Shown here: piece after piece, positions 53,378-61,924 of the stretch
Layout of the letters: each line of letters opens with the position of its first letter
How positions within the stretch are numbered: the stretch's first letter is position 1
NCBI GenBank assembly: GCA_029945625.1
Contig: JAQSCW010000029.1
Coordinates: 45,255-109,254 of the forward strand
Source of the DNA: a bacterium
GTDB taxonomy: Bacteria; Bacteroidota; Bacteroidia; B-17B0; Aurantibacillaceae
Length of the DNA stretch: 64,000 nucleotides
Reading direction: 5' to 3'
Notes under the pieces: generated by a model
What the model was told of the DNA's origin: nothing
Databases searched by the model: none
Seen by the model: the letters and a program-made list of their open reading frames with translations, nothing else
Position numbers and translations under genes: made by a program

Positions 53378-55909
53378 ATGAAAAATAAATTTCTCACAAT
53401 CTGCCTCGCTACAATATTTAGTTTTGTAGGTACGAATAATGCTCTGTATGCAACAGGAATAAATTATTATTTACAGGCGGGGGGGACCATAACAAATCTT
53501 AACCACTGGTGGACGGTGCCGAATGGCTCTGGTGCTAACCCTACAAGCTTTGCACTTGGCGATATCTGGAATTTTAATAACCTGAACTCTGCTGTTACAT
53601 TAAGTTCTCAATGGGGCCTGGATGCTGCTGCCACTGTAAATTTGGGTGATGGTACTGCGGCATTTACTCTTACTTATGGCTCAGGTGCCATATTGGGTAT
53701 TACTAGCAGCACAGCAAATTTAGTCATAAATAACAACGCAACACTTTTGTTAAATACCAATTATAACTTTGATAAAACAAAAACCACACTTAATCCAGGA
53801 AGTATAATATGGTATCAGACGGGCACAACGTTGCTTGCTGAAGATGATTACGATAGAGTGTATGTTTCAAGTGTCCTATCTGCGTCAGGTTCTACTATGA
53901 CAATAAATAATTTCTGGATTCCTGATACTTACACAGTTAATCTAATTAGTAACTCCCGTCTTAATTTGATTGGAACTTGGTATATGTCGTCGGGCGCTTT
54001 GGCAGGAGATGGAACCGGACATATTTTTATTACTGGCGGTAATAATGTTTATATTATGGCTGCTGCTGGAGCAAGTTTTGCAACACTGAACGCTTCTGGG
54101 GGTGGCAATATCTATTTTATTAGTGATATGACTGTTACTGGAGATTATGATTGTTCCTCGATAATGCGATTTCAGGGTTATACGTTAACATTGAATGGAA
54201 ACATCACTTTACATGAGTTTTTTGGTTATCCCGGTTCATATTTGAATATAGGTGGCACTGGCACAATTACTAATAATTTAACCTTTCTTAATTCCTCAGT
54301 ATTTTTGTATCTGAGATCAATGGCTGGGCTGATTCTAAATCGGCCTGGGGCCATACTTAACGTTGCAAGTCCGCTGGATATTTATGATCAATTAACGGCC
54401 TCTAATGGAACTATTAATTGTGTAACTCCAGGAGACGTGAGGCTGCATTCTGAAACAATTGCTGCTCGAATTGGGCCGATGGGTGCTTCTGGCGGCATAA
54501 CGGGGAGTATAATAGTCGAAACGAAGGTCCCCGGACCTAACACGGGCTGGGCCATTCTTGGGGGATGTGGTGTTGTGGGTCAGACAGTTGGCAGTTGGGA
54601 TGGCCAATTGCCTATGTCTTGTAACGCCTGCTTAAATAGTACATCGAGTGTGGGAACAGGTTTTAATTCAGTTCAAGGTTGGAACGAAGTAACTGGTGAT
54701 TATGATCAAAGTGTGGGTGCTGGTACCAGTATTTCATCCGGAAAAGGTTTATGGTTTTATGTAGGTACTGGTTTGAACACCACTACCGATATCAGTCTTA
54801 CTAATACTGGAAACATTATTCAGCATGGCGGCACCATTCCTTTGTCAAAAACTACCGGCACCACCAGTTACAATTTGATTTCTAATCCTTATGCAAGTCC
54901 AATTTCCTGGGCTAGTTTCAGGGGACTAAATACAAATTCTTCCAAAATGAATGATGCCATTTATGGCTGGAATGCTGATTTGAATGGGGGAACCGGTGGA
55001 GCCGTGCAATATGTGGGAGGGACCTCCAATCCTAGTGGAATTACAGGAATGAATAATGTGATTCCGGCAGGACAGGGTTTTTATGTAGAAGCGCTCTCAA
55101 CTACTACTATTGATTATGATGAAACCATAAAATCGACAGCAAACACAGCAGCAAATCCTTTATTACGTGGAGAAAGAAAGAATAATGATCCAATTGTGAG
55201 ATTGCGTTTAGCTGATAACAGTAATTATGGGGATGAAACGGTGATTCATTTTCACCCTTATTCAAGCAACAGTTTTGATGGAGCCTGGGATGCTCATAAG
55301 ATCTTTCAAACACCGGGCTATGTGGGCTATCCTGGCCCTTATACTGCTTATACCAGCTTGTCTACAAAAGATGCAAATGACCTAGATTATGCCATTCAGA
55401 CTATACCACCCGCTACACAGAGTGTTATTAGTATTCCGGTATTGGCTAAAGTGATGAGTACCGGCACCTATAGTATTTCAGCTCTTGAATATGAAGATGT
55501 AAATAATTGCATTATTTTGATGGATAAATTATTAGGGAAAACACAGGATTTAAAGGCAGGCCCCTATGTGTTTACAATAAGCGATACAACTTCCGCTCCT
55601 CGTTTTCTTTTATATGTGTGTAAGGAAGATAATAGTGCGCCAACGGGCATTATCAATAATTATTCTTCGTCTAAAAATGTGATAATTGCACAAGACATGG
55701 AAAGCGCTTATGTTCAAACTCAATTTGATAAAAACACAAAAGCAACAATATCTGTCTTCAATATTGTAGGTCAAAAATTGATTAATGATATTGCTGTAGA
55801 AGGAACTGAGACCATGACACGATTGAATTTAAACGTACATGATCAGGTGGTGCTAATTAAAGTATCGACTGATACTGAAAGTTTGACAAAGAAGATTGTG
55901 GTTCATTAA
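53378..55909 (+). CDS. Large T9SS-secreted beta-rich surface protein
   Basis: 843 residues with a signal peptide (MKNKFLTICLATIFSFVGTNNALYA). The body is rich in Gly, Ser, Thr, Asn with repeated short strands (GSGAILGITSSTANLVINNNATLLL), suggesting a beta-helix or beta-sandwich. A central segment (GGTIPLSKTTGTTSYNLISNPYASPISW) resembles the repeat-adjacent region of many Bacteroidota cell-surface proteins. The C-terminus (ATISVFNIVGQKLINDIAVE ... VVLIKVSTDTESLTKKIVVH) is a type A sorting domain. Adhesin-like function is a guess. It has a terminator downstream and lies between two repeat islands. Confidence 0.82.
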   Translation: MKNKFLTICLATIFSFVGTNNALYATGINYYLQAGGTITNLNHWWTVPNGSGANPTSFALGDIWNFNNLNSAVTLSSQWGLDAAATVNLGDGTAAFTLTYGSGAILGITSSTANLVINNNATLLLNTNYNFDKTKTTLNPGSIIWYQTGTTLLAEDDYDRVYVSSVLSASGSTMTINNFWIPDTYTVNLISNSRLNLIGTWYMSSGALAGDGTGHIFITGGNNVYIMAAAGASFATLNASGGGNIYFISDMTVTGDYDCSSIMRFQGYTLTLNGNITLHEFFGYPGSYLNIGGTGTITNNLTFLNSSVFLYLRSMAGLILNRPGAILNVASPLDIYDQLTASNGTINCVTPGDVRLHSETIAARIGPMGASGGITGSIIVETKVPGPNTGWAILGGCGVVGQTVGSWDGQLPMSCNACLNSTSSVGTGFNSVQGWNEVTGDYDQSVGAGTSISSGKGLWFYVGTGLNTTTDISLTNTGNIIQHGGTIPLSKTTGTTSYNLISNPYASPISWASFRGLNTNSSKMNDAIYGWNADLNGGTGGAVQYVGGTSNPSGITGMNNVIPAGQGFYVEALSTTTIDYDETIKSTANTAANPLLRGERKNNDPIVRLRLADNSNYGDETVIHFHPYSSNSFDGAWDAHKIFQTPGYVGYPGPYTAYTSLSTKDANDLDYAIQTIPPATQSVISIPVLAKVMSTGTYSISALEYEDVNNCIILMDKLLGKTQDLKAGPYVFTISDTTSAPRFLLYVCKEDNSAPTGIINNYSSSKNVIIAQDMESAYVQTQFDKNTKATISVFNIVGQKLINDIAVEGTETMTRLNLNVHDQVVLIKVSTDTESLTKKIVVH

Positions 55910-55932
55910 TTTTTTCTAATTTATCAAATTTA

Positions 55933-55962
55933 AACCCCTTGCTATTGGTGAGGGGTTTTTTG
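55933..55962 (+). terminator. Rho-independent terminator of the T9SS cargo gene
   Basis: AACCCCT (55933-55939) and AGGGGTT (55951-55957) make a perfect 7-bp stem with an 11-base loop, followed by TTTT. Located 24 bp after the stop codon. Confidence 0.8.
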
Positions 55963-57663
55963 TTGCCCATCGAGAGCCTCAGGGACCCTCTTCGAGAGCC
56001 TCAGCGGCCACGCTTCGAGAGCCTCAGCGGCCGCGCTTCGATTAACTCAGCGGGCACGCTTCGAGGGTCTCAGGCACCCGCCTTCGAGAGCCTCAGCGAG
56101 AATGGCGCAGAGAGAAAAAGTAAAAGTTAAGAATTAAAAATTAAGAATTGACCATCTACGCTAAAGCTACGGTGGACGATGACCACCTACGCTAAAGCTA
56201 CGGCGGACGATGACCTGCATACGCTGAAGTTACGGGGGACTAGTCAAAAATTTTTTTTTAACGAGATTTTTGCAGGCACCCGATTTAAGAAAAAATTCTA
56301 TGAGGCCGGTCCACCAGTACTCGTCCACCGGGAGGTGCTTACGGGGTAGGTGCTGGATGCTGATGCGGCCGCTGAGTTTATCAAAGCGAGCCTGCTGCTG
56401 ATGCGGCCGCTGAGTTAATCGAAGCGAGCCTGCTGCGGTCCATCCGCAGACTGCGGTAGTTTTCTAAAATAGAAAGTCAAAGAACTCTCACACTGTGACA
56501 CCCTTCGACGCCCTTCGACTGGCTCAGGTCGGGTCACTTCGACACCCTTCGACAAGCTCAGGGCAGGGCTCAGCACAGGGCGCTTCGACATATTCAACAT
56601 AATTAAAATAGGAACCTAGTGCAATAGGTTGTGGGATCCACGCTGCCACTTGAATTCTTTCTAATTTCTCTTCGTTCTTTTTTCTTGAAAAAAAAGAACC
56701 CCGCCCGGCCAGAGCAAACATCTTCTTGTGTCGGTCGGACGGGCAAAAATTCAAGGCTTCATAGAATTTTTCGGAAAATCCTCGGTAATTCAAGCTGAGC
56801 CTTCGATCATGCCATTCCACCTTACTTTATTTCCGGTGTGGAATGGCAGCGAAGGCTCTACGCACGCCCACGCACAGGCGCCTCTGCTTTCTCGAAAAGC
56901 CATATGACCATCAGATGGTGCTATTCCCACGCGGGCTTTTCTCGAACTCCTTTTGAATTACCTCGATTTATCTCGAAAAATTCTATGAGGCCGGTCCACC
57001 GGTGCCCGTCCACCGGGAGGTGCTTGCGGGGTAGGTGCTGGATGCTGATGCGGCCGCTGAGTTAATCGAAGCGAGTCTGCTGCTGATGCGGCCGCAGAGT
57101 TAATCGAAGCGTGCCTGATGCGGTCCATCCGCAGACTGCGACAGTTTTCTAAAACAAGCGGCATACAGTTACCATCAATAATATCTAGAAGAAAATCATG
57201 TAGTGTTAGGCCCCGCAGGAATTTTTTCGACCACGCCTGCCCGGCTGCGCCATTCAGGCGGACTTTTTGCCTGCACGCGATTTAAGAAAAAATTTTAAGA
57301 GGCCGGTCCACCGGTGCCCGTTCACCGGGAGGTACTTACGAGGCAAGTGCTGGATGCTGATCCGGCCGCTGAGTTTATCAAAGCGTGCCTGCTGCTGATG
57401 CGGCCGTTGAGTTAATCGAAGCGTGCCTGATGCGGTCCATCCCCAGACTACGGCAGTTTTCTAAAATAGAAAGTCAAGTGAACTGTCAAACTAAGCACTA
57501 GCCAACACGTAGCTATGTTTGCTTACGAGTTTATCATTGCCACTAAAATTCAATACTACGAGGCCGGACCACCAGTAACCGTTCACCAAGATGGGCTAGC
57601 GGAGATTTGGATTTGCAGTGGTTTAGGATTTACCCAACGGTCCAGCAGATTGCGTGCTTCCTT
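55963..57663. repeat. 1.7-kb composite intergenic repeat island
   Basis: No credible gene. It begins with six CGCTTCGAGAGCCTCAGCG-type hairpins (55970-56100). Three copies of a ~190-bp composite repeat follow at about 56281-56480, 56976-57156 and 57278-57476, with a partial copy at 57502-57590. Each copy reads AGGCCGGTCCACC, GTCCACCGGGAGGTGCTT, GTAGGTGCTGGATGCTGATG, CGGCCGCTGAGTTAATCGAAGCG (twice), then TGCGGTCCATCCGCAGACTGC. More small hairpins lie at 56505-56590 and a long inverted pair (CATGCCATTCCAC/GTGGAATGGCAGC) at 56808-56849. Confidence 0.8.
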
Positions 57664-58164
57664 TCAGACATGACCCTTGTTTCCATGCTCATCAGAAACA
57701 GTCCTAACATAAAGCCTCTCAGAAGCCACCAAAATCAAACAAATAATGGGGGATTGTAAAATGCCCATCAACCAACGGCTGAGGGTATATTCGTCATCGG
57801 TTAAACGATTATGCGTTAAATAGCCATAAAGCTGAGAGAATACCGCTAGCATCGTAATTAAGATATAGGAATAGACTAGGATCTTATTAAAAAAGGGAGT
57901 GGCGGCGATTTTTCTAATTAAAAAGTAGGAGATGCTAAAATACATGAAAGTACAAATTAGGGTAAACGGGTATTTTATATAGTAAAGAGTTTCATAAGAA
58001 AAGCCAAGGAAGTACCTCATACTTGCCGGCACGGCCATATTGGTGGAGTGCCCGTAATACTTAATATAGAGGATGTTATTGAGGTGTACAAAAAAGTAAT
58101 CGCGGGCAAAACCTAATAAAGCGAAGAGAAAAAGAAAAAAGAATAACCACCTAATCTTTTTCAT
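57664..58164 (-). CDS. Exosortase-associated membrane protein
   Basis: 166 residues from ATG 58164 (MKKIRWLFFFLFLFALL); an upstream ATG at 58191 would add 9. About four to five hydrophobic helices, with FFVHLNNILYIKYYGHS and RYFLGFSYETLYYIKYPFTL in between, a pattern I associate with exosortase F-system-associated proteins of Bacteroidota. The gene overlaps the exosortase stop by 14 bp, so it is translationally coupled and probably forms part of the same complex. It ends at the edge of the repeat island. Confidence 0.68.
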   Translation of the reverse strand: MKKIRWLFFFLFLFALLGFARDYFFVHLNNILYIKYYGHSTNMAVPASMRYFLGFSYETLYYIKYPFTLICTFMYFSISYFLIRKIAATPFFNKILVYSYILITMLAVFSQLYGYLTHNRLTDDEYTLSRWLMGILQSPIICLILVASERLYVRTVSDEHGNKGHV

Positions 58165-58702
58165 TAGAATTGGTTTGAAGCTTATCCGCAAATTTATTTA
58201 CCCAGAGCATCCAGAGGCCAAAAATAAAAAGATACACTAAAAAAGTAAAGGTATAGGTATGGTTAAAGTTGAGGTAGGACGGGGCATGGAAGGCAATCAT
58301 GGCCAATGCCACTACGCGAAAGATATTTGCAATATGAATCAGAATAATTCCCAAAGGAATGAACCAAACCTTGTGTTTAATTGGACCGGGGTACGCCAGA
58401 ATAAAAACGACAAAAAGGCTAAATAGACTAATGGCATTGCAATTGGAACCCACCCAAACACCGGTGGAACCATCAATACCGATCACCTGCACGTCACGAT
58501 CTTGCAAAATTGTAAAGGTGTGATAACCAAATAAATTGAGGAAAAAGTCTGCTGATTCAATGATTGAACCTATAAAATGTTGGTCATAGTAGGTATATCT
58601 TCTGACAATAAACTGATGGCTAAAAAAGAGGGAAAGGTAAAGCGCGGCCGCAAGCAGAATGAACTTGATAAATGCACCTGACGCTGATTTGGCCTGCTGC
58701 AT
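58151..58702 (-). CDS. Exosortase/archaeosortase-family transpeptidase (Bacteroidota type)
   Basis: 183 residues with five to six hydrophobic helices. The family's catalytic residues are present and spaced correctly: Cys88 in GSNCNAISLF, Arg129 in IANIFRVVALA and His148 in NFNHTYTF. The short form suits Bacteroidota exosortases (XrtF/XrtX-like). Such enzymes cleave a C-terminal sorting signal and probably attach the protein to another molecule. The likely substrate is encoded 13 bp upstream (58716-58931) and an associated protein overlaps downstream. The exact subclass is not assigned. Confidence 0.83.
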   Translation of the reverse strand: MQQAKSASGAFIKFILLAAALYLSLFFSHQFIVRRYTYYDQHFIGSIIESADFFLNLFGYHTFTILQDRDVQVIGIDGSTGVWVGSNCNAISLFSLFVVFILAYPGPIKHKVWFIPLGIILIHIANIFRVVALAMIAFHAPSYLNFNHTYTFTFLVYLFIFGLWMLWVNKFADKLQTNSNEKD

Positions 58703-58715
58703 GGGCTGATGAAAT

Positions 58716-58931
58716 TTATAGAACTTTCTTACCTTTTTGGAGAGTGCCGTACATTTTCTTTGCCCCGTAGGCTACACAGGCAGCAATCAAAAAACTCAAA
58801 CCTCCATCAATTGGAATACATGGTGGGGGCCAACAACCGGGACCCCCGGTGACTGGCGGAGCCGGCGCTGAAACTAAAAGTTCTGTTGAAAACAGAACGC
58901 ATGTGAGTAAGAAAAATTTAAAGATTCTCAT
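58716..58931 (-). CDS. Small PIDGG-motif sorting-signal protein (PID-CTERM type), likely exosortase substrate
   Basis: 71 residues in three parts: a signal peptide (MRIFKFFLLTCVLFSTELLVSA), a Pro/Gly/Cys spacer (PAPPVTGGPGCWPPPC), then PIDGG (40-44) with a hydrophobic helix LSFLIAACVAYGAK and a basic tail (KKMYGTLQKGKKV). Motif-helix-basic tail is the exosortase sorting-signal plan, and the PID signature is known from tiny Bacteroidota proteins. After removal of both signals only ~16-20 residues would remain, so the mature product would be a short Pro/Cys peptide. Confidence 0.8.
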   Translation of the reverse strand: MRIFKFFLLTCVLFSTELLVSAPAPPVTGGPGCWPPPCIPIDGGLSFLIAACVAYGAKKMYGTLQKGKKVL

Positions 58932-58941
58932 TAGAAGTGTA

Positions 58942-58949
58942 CAAAGCTA
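58942..58949 (-). promoter_or_regulatory. -7 element of the exosortase locus
   Basis: Minus strand TAGCTTTG matches TAnnTTTG and lies 10 bases before ATG 58931. A TTG 21 bases upstream fits the -33 element. The wzc-type gene starts in the other direction ~60-80 bp away. Confidence 0.55.
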
Positions 58950-58991
58950 CAAAAAAAACCTTAAATCTACCAAGCATTGGCAATATTCCTC

Positions 58992-58999
58992 TATATTTG
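58992..58999 (+). promoter_or_regulatory. -7 element of the Wzc-type gene
   Basis: TATATTTG, exact TAnnTTTG, 16 bases before the TTG start at 59016. Divergent from the exosortase promoter. Confidence 0.5.
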
Positions 59000-59015
59000 T
59001 TAATTAAAAAATTAA

Positions 59016-61388
59016 TTGGTACAGCCCCATAAGCATAAGAAAGAAGCCATTGTATCTGCAAAAGACTTGAATCTGGTTTTTCGCGTATTAAAATCCAACT
59101 GGTGGGTACCATTTTCAATTCTTCCCATTTTTTATGCCGTCGGATTGCTTTGGGTATACCGTTTAACAACTGTTTATAAGGCAAGTACCGAGTTTCTCAT
59201 TAAATCGGAAGACACGTATTATAAAAACAATGTGTTAAGCGATGCGGGCTTTATGTCTAATGCCTATCTCGACAATTCCAACGAGACCAGAATCATCAAT
59301 TCCTACGACCTTTCTGCCAAAGTCATTGATAAACTTCTTCCAACACTTCAGGTGTCGTACTTTATTGTGGGCAAAGTAAAAACCACAGAGCAATTTAATA
59401 ATATGCCTTTTACTATTAAGGTTAATGCCATTAACCCTAGTTTTTATGAAAGAAAATTTGACTTACGGGTTACAGGACCCAATTCCTATGAATTGACTAT
59501 CCTGGAAGGGGGTTCTTTCAAGGTATTGAAGGGACAGTTTGGACAGGAAATGGTAGATCTTGATCTCAGCATGACAATCAATACGAAGGATACCATAAGT
59601 GAAAGCATGGCGATAAATTTGGGAAACATTTTTTATCAGTTTTCAGTGCATAGCCGTGAATTTTTAATTGAGAATATAAGAAGCAACCTTTTGGTGGAAA
59701 ACCCCGAATTCACGCAAATACTTAAGGTAACGCTTAAAGATGTAATTCCTGAGAGGGCTATCTTGATTTTAGACACTCTCAATATGGTATATGCCCAAAA
59801 CAAACTCCAATCCAAATTTGATTTGAACGAACGCACCATCTCCTATATCGACAGGCAATTGAATGAGATTACTTTCTCCTTAAAAAGCATTGAAGATACT
59901 ATGGAGGATTACAAGAAGAAAAAGTCGGTGATCGATCTGGATTGGGAAAGAACTGATTTTCTTCAAAAAATTGGAGAATACGATGGCCAACGTTCAAAAC
60001 TCCAATTACAACTCAGTGCCCTGAACGATCTTGAAAAATACATCATTGAAGATAAGGATCCGCAATTTCTACCACCCGGCGTATTTGTAATTGAAACTGA
60101 CGGATTTATGAGTAAAGCGGTACAGGAGTTATACAGTAAACAAATTGAACTCAATCGCTTGTATGGCTTAGCCAGAGAAACAAATCCTTCAGTGGTCGAA
60201 CTTAAGGCAGGGATCCGAAAAACAAAGCAAGATCTCCTTATTTACATTACGAATGTCAGAAAGGCCACCAATCAGCAAATTGGAAATATTAATAAAGAAA
60301 TACTGGAATATGTCGCTGCGGCCCGCAATATCCCCATAAAGCAGAGAGATTTAATTAATATCCAACGGAAGGCGGCCGTGAGTGAACAATTATACAGTTT
60401 TTTATTGGAAAAGAAGGCGAGTACCAAAATAGCTCGGGCCGGAATTGTGTCGGATGTGAAATTTGTGGAAGAACCTAGACTCGCAGGTATTGATTCGCCT
60501 GATAAGGGAAAAGTGCAAAAACAAATAATTTCCGTTGGAATAGTCATTTCATTGCTCATAATTCTTCTCAGGACCTTCTTCTTTACTAAAATAAAATCTG
60601 TTGAACAATTGAAAGAATTAACCACCTTACCTCTAATTGGTGTGCTGCCATTTTTAAAGGAAGGTGAATTCGGGGGTATATTAGTAAATGAGGAACCCAA
60701 TTCACAATTGGCTGAGTCCTTTCGGAATTTCAGAACAAATCTCCAATATGCCAATGTGGATGCTCAAGCAAGCAGTTTTTTGGTTACCTCCTTTTTACCG
60801 GGGGAAGGCAAAACCTTTACTAGTGCTAACTTGGCAGCTGTTTTGGCCAAAACGGGAAAAAGGACGATTCTTTTGGAACTAGATTTGCATAAGCCAAAAA
60901 TATATACCCGATTTGGAATTCCAATACCGGCAAAAGGCATTAGTACCTTTATTAGCGGACAGGATAGTTTTGAAGAAATTGTTTCGCCCACCCCTATCGA
61001 TAATTTGTTTTGTTTATATGCTGGTCCAATACCGCCCAACCCATCAGAACTCATTCTATCTCAAAAACTGAAAGATTTGATTGAATTGGCTAAGTCAAGA
61101 TTTGACTATGTGATCATTGACAGCCCACCAATTGGCCTTTTATCTGACTCCACCTATCTCATTCAATATGTGGATACCTGCTTATTTGTCTTAAATACGA
61201 AATCCAGTACCAAAAAAACAATCAATTTTCTAGAAGACCTAATTGAAGACAATCACTTTAAGAATGTGTTTTTATTACTGAATGGCGCCAAAATCCCCAA
61301 AAGACGCTATTATAATCAAGGATATGGTTATAATTATGGCTATGGTTATGGCTATGGTTATGGAAAGGGGCAAGGTTATAGGAAATGA
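59016..61388 (+). CDS. Wzc-type polysaccharide co-polymerase and tyrosine autokinase
   Basis: 790 residues. An N-terminal Wzz domain lies between a first membrane helix (about 33-50) and a second (about 505-525), with a long coiled-coil periplasmic part (about 260-420). The cytoplasmic BY-kinase has Walker A PGEGKTFTSANLA (about 596-608), Walker A' LLELDLHKPKIY and Walker B YVIIDSPPIG. The tail carries ten tyrosines in its last ~27 residues (YGYNYGYGYGYGYG), the autophosphorylation cluster. It controls chain length and export of capsule/EPS. TTG start; no closer ATG fits. Confidence 0.93.
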   Translation: MVQPHKHKKEAIVSAKDLNLVFRVLKSNWWVPFSILPIFYAVGLLWVYRLTTVYKASTEFLIKSEDTYYKNNVLSDAGFMSNAYLDNSNETRIINSYDLSAKVIDKLLPTLQVSYFIVGKVKTTEQFNNMPFTIKVNAINPSFYERKFDLRVTGPNSYELTILEGGSFKVLKGQFGQEMVDLDLSMTINTKDTISESMAINLGNIFYQFSVHSREFLIENIRSNLLVENPEFTQILKVTLKDVIPERAILILDTLNMVYAQNKLQSKFDLNERTISYIDRQLNEITFSLKSIEDTMEDYKKKKSVIDLDWERTDFLQKIGEYDGQRSKLQLQLSALNDLEKYIIEDKDPQFLPPGVFVIETDGFMSKAVQELYSKQIELNRLYGLARETNPSVVELKAGIRKTKQDLLIYITNVRKATNQQIGNINKEILEYVAAARNIPIKQRDLINIQRKAAVSEQLYSFLLEKKASTKIARAGIVSDVKFVEEPRLAGIDSPDKGKVQKQIISVGIVISLLIILLRTFFFTKIKSVEQLKELTTLPLIGVLPFLKEGEFGGILVNEEPNSQLAESFRNFRTNLQYANVDAQASSFLVTSFLPGEGKTFTSANLAAVLAKTGKRTILLELDLHKPKIYTRFGIPIPAKGISTFISGQDSFEEIVSPTPIDNLFCLYAGPIPPNPSELILSQKLKDLIELAKSRFDYVIIDSPPIGLLSDSTYLIQYVDTCLFVLNTKSSTKKTINFLEDLIEDNHFKNVFLLLNGAKIPKRRYYNQGYGYNYGYGYGYGYGKGQGYRK

Positions 61389-61924
61389 TAAATTTTGAAT
61401 TTTAAATGATAAATTGGGTTTTCGGCAACCTAGAGGCAGGAAACATATAAGACACGATGACAAAAGGAATTAAAAATTATAAATTAAGAATTAAAAGTTG
61501 GGTTTTATTTATAGTAGTTTCTGTTAATCACAGCGGTGCTAAGACGTTTGAAGAAAAACACAAAGACACGGAGGCACGGAGGGGAAATTTTGAATGATAA
61601 ATGTTAAATTATAAATTGTTTCTGGGTCATTCTGAGATATGATTAGAGGAGCTAAATATAAAATGATAAAAGGGGAGGAGGCTAAAGCTAGTTTTTAGTT
61701 ATAAATTGAAACACAGAACCTCGGAGACGCAGAGGGAATGGCGTTTTATTAGTTTTAAGTTTCTAGTTGAAGTGCAGAGATATAGAGAAGTATAGATTGC
61801 AGAACGCTAAGTCAAGGAAAAAAAGGGAGTTATGAGAGCTAATAATGGTTAAAGATAAGTGGATGCCGTGAAAACGGTCTTAAATGAGAAATCAAGGACA
61901 CTTTCCTGGTAGGCTTGGACATAG
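61389..61924. other. 536-bp intergenic region with AT-rich and word repeats
   Basis: No gene seen. AT-rich repeated words (AATTTTGAATGATAAATG, AAATTATAAATT) alternate with CACAAAGACACGGAGGCACGG and CAGAACCTCGGAGACGCAGAGG, members of the periodic word tracts. There is no clear promoter for the acyltransferase; TAnnTTTG is absent just upstream. Confidence 0.5.

Noticed and set aside
56400..57170. Several 60-100-codon ORFs in the composite repeat island
   Set aside because: They are palindrome-driven, have no start signals, and copies in the other repeats are frame-broken.
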